Notes under the pieces: model-generated
What the model saw: the letters and a program-made list of their open reading frames with translations, nothing else
Told to the model about the DNA's origin: nothing
Database searches by the model: none
Part shown: in pieces, positions 10,942 to 22,319 of the stretch
How positions within the stretch are numbered: the first letter of the stretch is position 1
Layout: each line of letters starts with the position of its first letter
Program-made: the position numbers and the translations under genes
Source: Dipteris shenzhenensis
Taxonomy: Eukaryota; Polypodiophyta; Polypodiopsida; Gleicheniales
Assembly: GCA_047967505.1 (NCBI GenBank)
Contig: CM106540.1
Length of the DNA stretch: 64,000 bases
Direction: 5' to 3' (one strand)

Positions 10942-11640
10942 TCATAGCCCCACTACCTTTGTCAATACCCCACCCATTATGCCCAAGGTTATTGTGCATG
11001 AATCATCTACTAGGCAGATCTTAAAATGATCTTTCTTCATTGATGGGAGACCCCATTCATCATAGAGATCCTTTGATAAATCATTCACACCTGTGTCTCC
11101 ATCCATGATGGCTTGGACCTTATCATGTGCTTTATGGATCAAAGGCATGGTGATATTGTATATGTCATAACTCTCACCCAATCAAACTAGGATGTCTTTT
11201 GTTTCTTCCACAGGTGGAGGGAGATTTGCTGATTCAACCCATCCCTTGAAACTCACCCAAAGGTTGTGACAATTCCATAAGAGGATTCCAATGGGGATGG
11301 AGACAGGGAAACTCAAGATGCTCGAGAGGGCTGCACCATCTAGTTGGCATTGCAAAGCATTGCACTGTGGCCTTGGTTGATGGAATAGAGGCTCAATTAT
11401 GGTGTCGAGACTTGGTGGAGACAAGTGAGGGGTTGGACCTTGTGCTTGCTTTTCAACATCAAATTGGGCTTGTTCCTTCTCCACCCATTGTTGGAGTGCT
11501 TGAAATCAAGCCATCTCAAATTCGGCGTTAGGGTACAAAGCATTTTTTACAAGTGGATCTAAATTAGAGGTTGAAGTACTTGGTGCTTCTTTGCTTGGTG
11601 GAGGAATTGGCACTTGTGTTTTCTTTAGGAGGAGCTTTTT
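10942..11640 (-). pseudogene. open frame with two TGA codons, unknown family
   Basis: One minus-strand frame runs from about 11640 to the stop at 10942. It is interrupted by two TGA codons, both at Arg-compatible places (CGA to TGA): one after an EFEMA segment, one before LGESYDIYN. Contents in order: a Pro/Ser/Thr-rich start (TQVPIPPPSKEAPSTSTSN), a Gln- and Glu-rich probable coiled coil, a Pro-rich linker, and a hydrophobic/acidic end (KICLVDDSCTITLGIMGG). I do not recognise a domain. Frame conservation outside the two stops supports former coding. Confidence 0.4.
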
Positions 11641-12232
11641 AGTTTGAACAAAAATTTATTGCCATCTAATGGACACAAAGTTAGCAAGATGTTTGTTAAC
11701 TCTGTGTCCATTAAATTTTTACATATTTTTTGTCCCAACTATGTGTTGTCATTTCTTAAAGGTTTCTATAGAGTTTTGTCATGTAGTGCCTAGCTTTGTA
11801 AGCTGCAACATGCACCGTAGTGTTGAACAATAGGTCATTAGGCTTTTAAGTCTTATTTAGTCACCATCCTTTGTTCTATCTCATACAATTAATATTTTAT
11901 GTGGAAACCTCTATATTTTATGTGATTGAATGTATTCTAGTTTGAACAGTGGAAGTCCTTATTTCATGCTTTGAAAGCTAACAAAATTAGTGCTCCACAA
12001 AATTTGATTACAATGAAACTTGGATTAGAAATAACTTCATTGTAGATACAATTTGACCACAATCAAATTTAATTGCAATACAAATTAACATCTTGAGAAA
12101 ATGAAACGTATATATTAGATTTCAATGTATAAATGCAATGTTGGTGGTATACACCATTACAATATGATTTTTCTTTGCAAGGTTTTGTATTTATTTGCCT
12201 CCTTAACTCTTTGCAATATTTTCCTTTCTCCT

Positions 12233-13540
12233 CTAGGGTGTCATGATAGTGGGCTGTGTGAAGGTGTATACAATTTGTGTGGCATCATAAACACCTATGG
12301 AAGAACCCATAGCAACAGTTGCCAAAAAACTTTCTCTTAATCTTTCTCCCAAAGTAGAGAGTGCCACATCTTGCCTCACCAAAATACATGTATGCACTAA
12401 TGGAGATAAAGGAAAAATGGACATCAACCTTGAAAGTGCCCTACACTTTACAAGCTCCTCTTTTTTGTGAGGCAAGAACATATGATGGGTGCACACATGG
12501 TTTTGGCTCTTAAACACCCCCTTATAGTGGCCTAGTACTGAGTCCCCACACCTTTGCTTTCCCCTTGACCCAAGTGTCACATCATGAAATTGTTAACTTC
12601 AATGACATTCTTAGAATCATAATCACTAAATCAGTAATTGTTCTTAAAAATCATTAATTCAGGAACATTAAGATCAAAAGAATTGGAAAAATTACATTAA
12701 CATACAATCTTTTATGCTTTTTTTTTTTGTCATCCCCCTCTGTGCAAATGTTTATGGAGCTCTTGCTCTCATCAATGTCTACAAATGTTGTAAACGATGA
12801 GGCCTCTACATTGCTCTATGTTCTTGTAGGATTTTACTACATCGACATCTTTATAGCCTCTTGGATCTCGTGGAACTCTGTCTCTATCGTTGGTGCATGA
12901 CTAGAGTCATGCATTTCTTTCCATATAATCAAGAGTGGATGCTCCATAGTGTTGGCACATGTCAAATTTGTGCAGCAATGAAGCCCTCTGCACTGGGAGC
13001 CAATATCAATGTTACCCTCCCAAGTGGAGGGTGGAGTCTATTACTTCATATTCCCTCAACTTCATGATATATTGAATGTCACAATCAAAAAACAAATATT
13101 CCCTATCTTTGATCATAACGTATGGAAGGGTATGAATTAGAAACTCTTCCATCATGCCTTCTTCTTCCTCTTCTCCCATAACAGATAGTCCCTAGGAAGA
13201 TGTTCCAACTACCTCTTGAAAGACCAAGGCCAGCTCTAATCTTGCCACCTCTATGGTTTGTTTCCCCCTACAATGTGTTTTCCTCTTGAGAGACCACGGC
13301 CAATTGTAACCTTATCACCTCAGCATTGTGTTTTCAATTCTCCAAAGCAAGGTTGGCTTAATATATTCTATGTCTCGATCTTGCTCTATTACAAGTAGAG
13401 CCGGCATCTCTTATATGAATGGAGGTGTACAGGTGTCTTCCATCTTTAAAATGATTGCACAATATGCTAATTCTAAGGAAACAATGGGTTCCTACAGTAT
13501 CCCATTGAAGATAACAAAGTAACATCTCTTTTGAGTGCAT
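12233..13540 (-). pseudogene. eroded gene 'A-prime', paralogue of gene at 3.3-4.7 kb
   Basis: Read on the minus strand from about 13.5 kb, a frame with a coiled-coil-like repeat (VIRLQLAVVSQEEN and VARLELALVFQEVV) leads into an acidic Glu run. It then continues through LIHTLPYVMIKDREYLFFDC to about 12.78 kb. Within that frame, stops are TAG, TAA or TGA at Gln- or Arg-compatible codons, with one frameshift near 13.24 kb. A later block (12580-12233) contains LGHYKGVF, ELVKCRALSRLM and TVAMGSS in the same order and spacing as LGRAKGCF, DLLKCKALSRVI and TVATMSL in gene A. The shared order supports paralogy; the function is unknown. Confidence 0.45.
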
Positions 13541-15271
13541 AACATTCGTACTTGTTTTAAGATTCTCTCGAAAACCATTAAATTATAACTTTTTCAAAAT
13601 AAGGTTATATCTTGCATAATCAAAATTTTGAAACTTAAATTCATGCAATTTTCATACATCATGCCCACAAATTAATAAGGATATCGATAACATTACAAAA
13701 TATCAATCTCTTTTGTGTGATCTCTAATCATTCCATTGATCTTTGTGTTTCTTTTAGAAAACCACATGATACATCTTAGGTTGTTGCACCTAGTAGCATA
13801 TTCTACTCATTGTTGTCTAAACCAAATAGGGCACTATCACATAAATTACGGAAAGAATAGAAAAGTGTTATCAAGATAATGAAGTAAGATCAATGCGTCC
13901 TTGCTTAAAAATATTCAGAGCGTACAGGTTCAAAAAAGTCTCAAGAACCCATATTCAAACCAAACATATTCACAAAACTCTCAATAGAAATCCATATCTT
14001 TCTTTCTACTCAGTTGTACTAGATGCATCATATAAGTCATAATTCAATCTACTCAATAGAAATCCACATCTTCTATCTACTCGTATCTTCCATATGTCTC
14101 ATCTATCTCTCTCCGTGATCCTCCTCAATCTAAACTTTTTCTATCGGTGTCTCTCTTGCTTTCTCTTTCTCAACCTCCTCCTCCCAAGGGCCAACTAGCT
14201 TGCTTGGATCCATAAAATCGGGTTTCAATATCTCTGGAGGTTGGGGATCTTGTCAGGTGGCTACCATTGAGTCCGTATCAAACTTTCCACCTTTCAATCC
14301 AAGCTCTTGGTGCTCATCATGCAAGTGATCAATTGCAGTCACCCTCTTCTTTATATAATCACATTAAACTTCATATTTCTCTATCATAATTAGATTTTGA
14401 CTCTTTCAAAGCTCATGCCATCACTATGCCTGAACAAGCATACAGATCAAGTACCCTTTCATGCTCGTTAGAGAATAGATCTAAGGGTTGATTTATGAGG
14501 CATTGTAGTTTTTGATATGGATTCACTATCTCTTTATTCTTGTCCATTGTCAAATGTCTAAGTTTCTTTGTCACTCCAGGAATCGTAAAGTGATTAAGAG
14601 TAAAAGTTGCAGAGTGAGAAAATTGATGTAACCTATATTTTTTTAACCATCCACCGCCACTAATCAATATCCAACCGAAATATTCCCTGTGGTAGAGGTG
14701 AATCGATGTCCCTTCAACTGCCTCACATTAGGCTTCATCATGCAACATAGAGTAAAAAAAAAGTTTAATTTACCAAAAGAAGAAATAACAATAATAATAG
14801 TTGACAAATAACATCTTCAAGTTTTTTTGGAAGTACTTATCAATAAAATTGGTCATGTCCACAACATCGGTCATTAATCACACTCATGATTGTCCCACCT
14901 TGTAAGTCTAAATGAAATATTACAACCCGCTAAAGTGTTGCCATTGTAATTGTCATGAATTGCTCAAGAAAACTCATGATCTCATTTGCTTTGTATGGTT
15001 CTTCATCAATGTAGATCCAGGCCCATTAAACCCATAAGAAGTGTGTACTCATTATTTGGCACTATCTTTGTCAATTTATTACAATCACCATTGATCACAT
15101 GATAAAATTTGGTGGATGGTCTTGTCCTTGGTCCAATCTCCAACATCCCATCAATAAGAACGATTGATTTTTGTCATGTTCGATGCTCTTTTTCTTTGAT
15201 AGCTTGATCAATGAGTTGCTTGAAGCTTGGGGGGGCATAACGGTAAACTCAATACCTTTCTTGCCATATCT
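13541..15271. other. no gene recognised
   Basis: AT-rich sequence with short frames on both strands, none with a domain or a convincing splice chain. A minus-strand 84-codon frame at 14413-14667 has no recognisable feature. Confidence 0.4.
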
Positions 15272-16308
15272 CTAAAGATAATAGTCAAAACAACCATTTA
15301 ATCTCTTTTGAGCATCAGAAAGTTTCCTATATAAAAGATAAGCTTCATTAAGGTTACTAGATTTGACATACCATGCTTCAAGATACTCCTCCCAAATTGC
15401 ATTCCAATTTGACATGTTCAATTGGTGGAGCATTGTTTTCTGCATTTTCATATATATTTTATGCTTGCATTGAAACACGTGTGTAATTTATCTTAGTTTC
15501 ACAAAACAAAGTTTCACAAACAATGTATGCATAGAATAATGTAAAATCACTAGAAGCCTCACAAAGAAAGCGGTCCGGATCGCTTTGTTTAACCATGACT
15601 TTTTTTTTCCCTTCGATTTTTAAGTTCTCCCAATTTGTGAAAATTGTATTAATAAGATCCCATATTTCACCACTGAAAAATGGAATCTGTAAAATTTTAT
15701 CCCACACTCTAACGCTATCACTTAGCCTTGACGAATCTTTTATAGATGCAAAAATCCTGATCTAATTTAACAAAGACAAACAAAACTCTGTATTGATGGC
15801 ATGTTTAAGTTTTACAACAAACTCAATGTGATAAAGTCATACTTGTTCTATCATAACATCGACTTCCGATAGTCGTTGTCATTGTTGTGGTTGAAGGCCA
15901 ACAACTTTGCATCCTTAGAAGTCAATCCATCATATAGCGATGATCAAAATCTTGCTTGCTAGAACATTGCATCGGATCTACAATTACGATAAAGTTGAAA
16001 ACTTGTGCATGGGGATTATCCTTCATCCTTGTCTTCAAATTTTCAACATTAATTTGATGTATGGCACATACTCTATGGAAGTAGACTGATGGTAGGATCA
16101 ATAAGAGGTATAACAATCTGATTAATGTGTAAGAAGAATATTTGACAATCCCACAAGATTCTCTTTTTTTATCTTTGCACAGTTTGTAGCTAGAAGTCCA
16201 TTTTGTGGGAGCAACACACTCAAGCCATGCCCACCTGGAGGTGCACTTAGTCCATGAGCTCTTAAGAGAAAGCACTCCAACCATGATGGATCTCTTAACC
16301 CCTAACAA
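15272..16308 (-). pseudogene. fragmented minus-strand coding remnants, unknown
   Basis: Three minus-strand frames (16308-15922, 15707-15459, 15478-15272) follow one another with the kind of composition expected of coding sequence. The middle one includes WDLINTIFTNWENLKIEGKK; the last includes NWNAIWEEYLEAWYVKSS. They overlap or shift frame, so any gene is broken or spliced. I do not recognise the family and cannot exclude chance frames. Confidence 0.25.
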
Positions 16309-16954
16309 CTAAGAGCTTTTTTTTTGCCTTCAATGTAGAAAGATGCCTTTCCCTTTGACTTTAGAAGAATGAGCTACTTTGAGTGGCATAGTAATTGAGC
16401 CAACGGTTGAGGCTTAGTACATCATTATTGAGTGGAGGTCACCACTTCCAATTTAGTAGACTTTCTTTATTAGGCCATATTTGTATAGAGGTAACCCATG
16501 TAGGGTTGCAAATTTACCCATGATGTATTGAGTCAGGTCATTAATTACTTCTTTGGTGAATTTTTAGCTTTATTAGGCCATATTTGTGTGGAGGTGACCC
16601 ATGTGGGTGTTGCAAAATTACCCAATTTTGGAGTTCACCATTTTGACCATTTTGGAAAGAAAGTCTAAATGAAGCAAGAAAGCTCAAAATTTTGAATACA
16701 ATGGTGAGCATAAAACTATATTACTTTGTCAACTTTTCACCCACACTTTGGGTTACTTGAGTGGTTTCACCCATGCTTGATTAACAATATTTGCTTCCAA
16801 ATGCAACCTGAAGACAATGGCACTTTTCTGATTTTTCTGAGCACACTCACTTCAAGTGAGGTAAATGGCATCAAAATCTGAGAATTCATCATTTTTTCAA
16901 GTGTTTCCCGACAGGCTCTTCCTGGTTCTCCTAGTCTTCAGCACACGGGGATCT

Positions 16955-16990
16955 TCATTGGCTCTGATATCAAATTGAACATTCAATGAA
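16955..16990 (-). promoter_or_regulatory. possible LTR-retrotransposon primer-binding site
   Basis: GGCTCTGATATCAA on the plus strand is, reversed, one mismatch away from the initiator-Met tRNA primer-binding site TGGTATCAGAGCC. It abuts TGAACATTC, a plausible LTR edge. This would place an LTR to the right of about 16975, read on the minus strand. No gag or pol was recognised on the internal side. Confidence 0.35.
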
Positions 16991-17444
16991 GAGGAAGCTT
17001 ACACAAGAGAGGCCCATGGAAACCACTTCTGTATTACGGGGATGCCCCAAAAATACACACAGCAACTCTACTCTCCACTCTATAAAAGAGAGTTCTAAAG
17101 ACTCTTCACACCACTTCTATAAAGAAGTCCATTCATCCACTTATCCACATCTATCTATTCATATGCATACACATAGCTATGCATTTACAAAGTGGAGCCT
17201 GAAGGCAAGGACCTTGCTCAAGGACGACCTTGATTCAGAGCTCGGGGGAATCTACTTCGACGTCTGAAGGATTGTACACAGGCAGGAGACTCAGGTTCAA
17301 ACAGGTGACTGAAGAATTGTATCCAGATGGGAGGCTTACGTTCAGATAGGTGTACGAGTACTGATATTTGGTTGTAGACCAGCATGGTGCCTACAGGACC
17401 TCAGGCTGGTCACCCATCATGAGGGGGACAATCGGAGGATGCTG

Positions 17445-17586
17445 GTACCTAAGTTCAAAGGCAAGGATGTCAATGAAGGTGGTGGTGCCATCAGGTGCTA
17501 CACCAACTTGGTACACAAGTCCATCCAAGGTAGCACCTGATGGCACCACCACCTTCATTGACATTCTTGCCTTCGAACTTAGGTAC
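17445..17586. repeat. 57-bp near-perfect inverted repeat
   Basis: Arms at 17445-17501 and 17530-17586 are reverse complements with only two mismatches, separated by a 28-nt loop. Both strands therefore encode the same short frame segment (LSSKARMSMKVVVPSGAT). It is an inverted duplication that would fold into a long hairpin RNA whichever strand is transcribed. Confidence 0.85.
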
Positions 17587-18440
17587 AGAAGTTGATGCGG
17601 AACCGGACTTGGCGGAGCACGAGTCACTAGATGAAAAGCTAGGAAAAGAGATCGACATCGGATTGTTCCAGATGTTTTTGAGACGGATACCAATGGAGCA
17701 TCTTCATTGACAAGTTGGGATCAGGACGAGATGTGTCGCTAAGAGGGGGTATTGGAGAAGTCACCTCCCCATGTAAGCCCCCAAATGAGGACTGTGGGTT
17801 GTCACATGGGCAAACTCTGGTTGCCATGTCGGCAGCAAACCCAAAAGGAAAAAGATGGAGAGGGGGCTGCCACCTGGGAAGCACCTCACAGCAAGAAAAC
17901 AAAGAAGTATGGGGCAGCCACATGGACAGAAAACAGGCTGTCATGTGGGCAGCACAAGGGTAGAGCATACCTAGCAAATCAGAGGCTGCTTGGAAGCCTG
18001 TAGCAGTACAGAACCACGTTAGCAGTATGGAGAAATAGAAGATTTGATCCAGGCCCGGGGTTCACGGGCCCCTGGCAAAGAGGTATACTGGCTGGGTCAC
18101 TATATGAAACAGTACGGGGCGCTGCAGATCTGTGTACGGAGAGACTGGAGAGGTTCCAGGGCTGAAACAAAGGCTGAGTGCAGGTGGAACAGAGGCAGCA
18201 AGTTTGGGCAGGATTTGGGCAGGTGTATGCCTTGCAAAAGACCCCAGATTAGGGCTGACATGGGGCTGGTCCATTGGAAGCAAGCCACATGGCCAGACGG
18301 CTGCCTTAGAGGACTGGTTGGGCTAGTCAAAGCCAGCCAACCAGGTCAGTTGGGGCAAACCCAGATCAATCGGCTGGTAGGGCTGACTGGATCGACCAGA
18401 ATAGTGTTGGCTGGTTGGTTTACAAGGAGGGGAATTTCCC

Positions 18441-19297
18441 CTATATAAAGAGGCCTTTGGGACTCACTACACAGCCACTAGGAGTCCAACAAGGGAGCGT
18501 ACTGGGGAGCCTGCCTCAAGGCCCAGAATATGGACAAGGGAGCTCGCTACCATCAACAGCAAGACAGAGAGCTCGTGAGGATGAAGACCTTGGCTGGCCT
18601 TCAACACAGCAAGGAGAGAAGGGCTTCCAAAGAGACTGAGGGAGGTTCGCAAGGACCTGAGACAAAGAGCCAGGAAGAGCTATACAAGGATCAAGGGAGC
18701 AGACTAGAGCAGTGGAGCAGCAAAGCTTGGGGCCTACATTGAGAAAGACCAAGGAAGCTGTGTACTGCAAACAGAAGGATCGGATCCTTGGCTAACATCA
18801 GGACAGCAAGGTACAGGGAACAAGGGAACAGGAGAAGCTTGGGCCTCACCATTGGATGCACATGAGGGCAGCAAGGAGGTAAAGTCTTCTAGGCATTCAC
18901 TGCTTCACAGGTAGCTGTCTCGAAGGATAGCTTGCAGGTGTGTTTGTTGGCACAGGTGACCAAGTCTATAGAAGTTCAGGGAGGAGCACGTGGGCTCAGG
19001 GATCTAGAAGTGCCACAGAGGTAGTAGGACAACATTTTGGTAGGGAGAGAGGGCCACGGTTTGGTGGGACTCTGGACCTCTTTTGTATTGTGTCCGGTTG
19101 GGACGGAAATAAATTGTGTTGGTTCTGTATCTCTAGAGCACTGTCTATGTACTAGTCTGCACATACACACATGGTTGTTGAGTACACATAAGTAAAGAAG
19201 TTTTTGGTTCCATAATTAAACACTTCTGTGTGCGTTCCTGGGACACTCTATCAGTCTTTGGCTACGCGATACCCTCTGTAGGGATTGATTTCTAACA
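18441..19297 (+). mobile_element. probable solo LTR or LTR fragment
   Basis: A strong TATA element (CTATATAAAG, 18441-18450) is followed about 660 bases later by an AATAAA-like signal (about 19107-19113). The sequence ends ...GATTTCTAACA at 19297, a typical LTR 3' end. This order, TATA, polyadenylation signal, CA end, is that of U3-R-U5. The left end was not located; it may extend to 17.6 kb or beyond. No partner LTR or internal domain is seen next to it. Confidence 0.4.
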
Positions 19298-19768
19298 CAT
19301 ACTAGTAACTATAGATCAAAGAGCATATAGATATGCAAAATACGAGAAAAGGAGACCATGCCTGCAGCCTCGCTCCTTAAGCCCTTATACCAAGACTCAA
19401 GAGTCAAGTACATGATATATAGAAAAAGACAGAGTGAAGCAGCCAACCCTAAAGGTTTGAAGATGACATGTGAGCTCATCATCATGGTTTTGGGCCTCGT
19501 CATCATCCTCTTGCTCAAGAGCATCCTCTGCCGCATCACTATAATCATCCTCGTTAGGTCAAAATCCAATATATGGTGGTTGAGCACACTCTGCCCTAAG
19601 TTAATAAGCAAGTTTGCATTGACTATTACAAGGTCATTTTCCTTCTAAACCCTAAGCCTATTTTTCTTTTTAGATGCAATGTTTTCAAAATTGATTCACA
19701 AGCATAAGCCTTTAAGCCCTTGCAAATTTACGTTCATGCCATGCATCCCACTCAAAAGTGACAACAAG

Positions 19769-19999
19769 CTACCTCAAACAAGTTTTCAGCTTCCACTTCA
19801 ACGTGTTGAAATTGTAAGCAAAGTGCATCTCAGAAGAACTACACAACTCAATGGAAGTCTCTACCCAATTTAACTTAGCAATGGCTTCCAACAAAGTATT
19901 TAGCCCATGTGCCATGAGAGCAGTTATCCTCAAGAATCTTCCCTGCTGCCGTATCAAAGTTTTCACCATCGGAAACAAACTCGATAAGTTTGCACCCAC
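19769..19999 (-). mobile_element. hAT transposase fragment
   Basis: A minus-strand frame contains MAHGLNTLLEAIAKLNWVE, which corresponds to the hAT segment where a CxxH...LNLLLEDIGKL..WV motif normally lies. The catalytic neighbourhood is missing. It is a fragment, in opposite orientation to the hAT remnant that begins about 0.65 kb further on. Confidence 0.5.
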
Positions 20000-20619
20000 A
20001 TACTCAATTTGAGCATAGTAGTTCTGGTACGTGTATCAGACAGATTTTTCCATACAGTACGTTCTGTACCAAACTGTACACAGTTCCGTGCTGTCAGCCT
20101 ACAAAACCTGTTGCATGGCATTGCAAGTTCTTGCAACCCTGCTCTCATTCATCTCTCATCACAGGTACAAGTTCAAACTTCACAAGAGGTGAGGACATTA
20201 ATAGACTGCTAATATTTATGATTCTCTCTTTTTTCTTGGTGCCCATTTCAATCCTATTCTTTTTTGTATATGGATGTCAACTTACACGATGCCAAAGCCC
20301 CTTCATCCTATGTCTGTAAAGCACACCACTATTTTGTCACCAAATACACGAGGTTCTCGTGTAAAAAAATGAAAATGCAAGCACTGTGGTTTTGAGAGGA
20401 CAAGTACACTTACACGTCTCTTGCGCCACATGCCTAAACTGGTTGGAAAGGGAATTAAGGGCTGCATAAGTTGACGTAGATGATATCTTGCTTGAGTATG
20501 CAAACCAGCTTCATGGTGACTTGCCTATGGCTACTGGTAATCCTCATGCTCTTCCTCTTGACGATGTCGAGAAGATAGAGACAATTGGCACTATACTCCA
20601 GAGGATAATATTGTTGCTT

Positions 20620-21880
20620 CTTCCCACCGTATTGATATTAGAAATCGCACCGTATTGATATTAGAAAGAGGCCACGGAATGTCACATACATCACAGCCAC
20701 ATAGGACTTTGCCTAGGATGCTTGCTTCTACGAGTTGGCAGAAAGAGAAAGAACACATAGCTAAGTTTGAGATTGGTAGAACAATTGTAGATTGTGATCC
20801 CTCCTTCAATGTCTTGCACACATGACAATGGAAAAGAATGATCAAGACATTTGCGGAGATTGGATCAGTAGAAGATTGGACTGGATTGCAATATAAGAAG
20901 ATGCACACCCCCATGCTCAATGAACACATGCAAAGAAAGCTTTCACTTCAGCCTATTAGAGAGCATACTTTTTTATGGATGGAGTGCTATGAAGACAAGG
21001 AGTATTATTACTATCTTGGTTCCTCTTGTCTAGGCACACAATTCTTGCGGGATGCTGATTGCTACGATGGGAGAGTGAGCAGGAAGATGATAGGGGATAG
21101 GCACATTCGGGCAGCCATCATAAGAGAATGTGGTGCAAGTCATTTTGGATTGCAAATGAGAGAGATGGTAGAGGAGGAGCTTCCTTCCATGGTGTGGACC
21201 CCTTGCACTTCACATTGTCTTAACCTATTGATGGAGGGCATAGGCAAGGTTGATTGGGTGCAAACTAACATGAGGGAGGGCAATAACATCATGGTATTCT
21301 TTAGTAAAAAGCCCAAGACATTGTTTATTTTCCACGAGTACTCAAAGCTGGAAATACTACAGCTTCTAGGACTGGATTCACTCACGCTAGACAGTGGTAT
21401 CTGATCATTGGATACATTGGGATAGCTCCAAGGACACACATGCTCTTCATGTGCAGGTCTCTATTCCCGACACCTCCTTATGCAAGCACATAGAGACCAT
21501 TGTGACTACTTTAAGGCCACTATTTGTGATGCTGTGTGTGACAAACATGGACGGATGCACCCTTGGTCTTTTATACCATACGCAGGGTACGCACAGAGCG
21601 AGACAAATATACCAGCCCTTCTGCATTTGGGTAATTATATTCAGCCCTTGTGGTAGTTCGGAAGTTTTAATGCTTAATTTGAAACTTAAATCTTATGCTT
21701 GTGCAATGTATACAATGTAGATTGGATGAGATCAAGGCTATTGTGCAAGAAAGGTGGATGTTTATGAGCCGCCCCATCCATGCTCATGCTACTCTTCTAC
21801 ATCCACTTTATCAAAGTCTTGATCTATTCCTCGATAGCCTTGTTTGCAGATGCTCCGCATTAATAAGTGTCTAGAGTTTT
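20620..21880 (+). mobile_element. hAT transposase remnant
   Basis: The main frame (20838-21404) includes TPCTSHCLNLLMEGIGKVDW, the hAT core with its Cys/His and Asp/Glu-rich helix. Further on, at 21720-21840, the sequence encodes WMFMSRPIHAHATLLHPLYQ, the hAT motif before the dimerisation region. Frames change between the blocks and the BED finger and the full C-terminus are absent. A 23-bp tandem duplication containing CACCGTATTGATATTAG lies at about 20626-20668, upstream of the frame. It is non-autonomous now. Confidence 0.65.
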
Positions 21881-22319
21881 CCCAGAGGCAACTTTGGAGC
21901 ATATAGACGACAAGCTTATACTTATGGTAATTTCTCTAGAGCCACTACAAAGAAGAAAGAGAACTATGCGAAGCCCATTAACTAGTGGGAGACATATGGC
22001 TCTAGCACTCCCAACTAGCGGGCTCTTTCTTTGAGGGTCCTCTATCAGGTTTGGATTACTTTCTTAAATCTGAATTTCTAAGCTATTATGCAATTTCTAA
22101 AATCAGCAACTTATTAATTCTTTTTTGAATCTTGAATCTCCATAGGATTGCTCGTCTGGTGCTTGTGAGAGAAATTGGAGTTCGTATGGATTGATCCATA
22201 TGAAGATTAGTAGTAATAGGCTCGGCATGAAGCAATGTGAAAAGCTTCCCTATTGTTGTCCAAATGGGAGGCTAGTCCAAAGTTTAAGGATTTGACAGCT
22301 CCCATTCAGGTACACTCTA

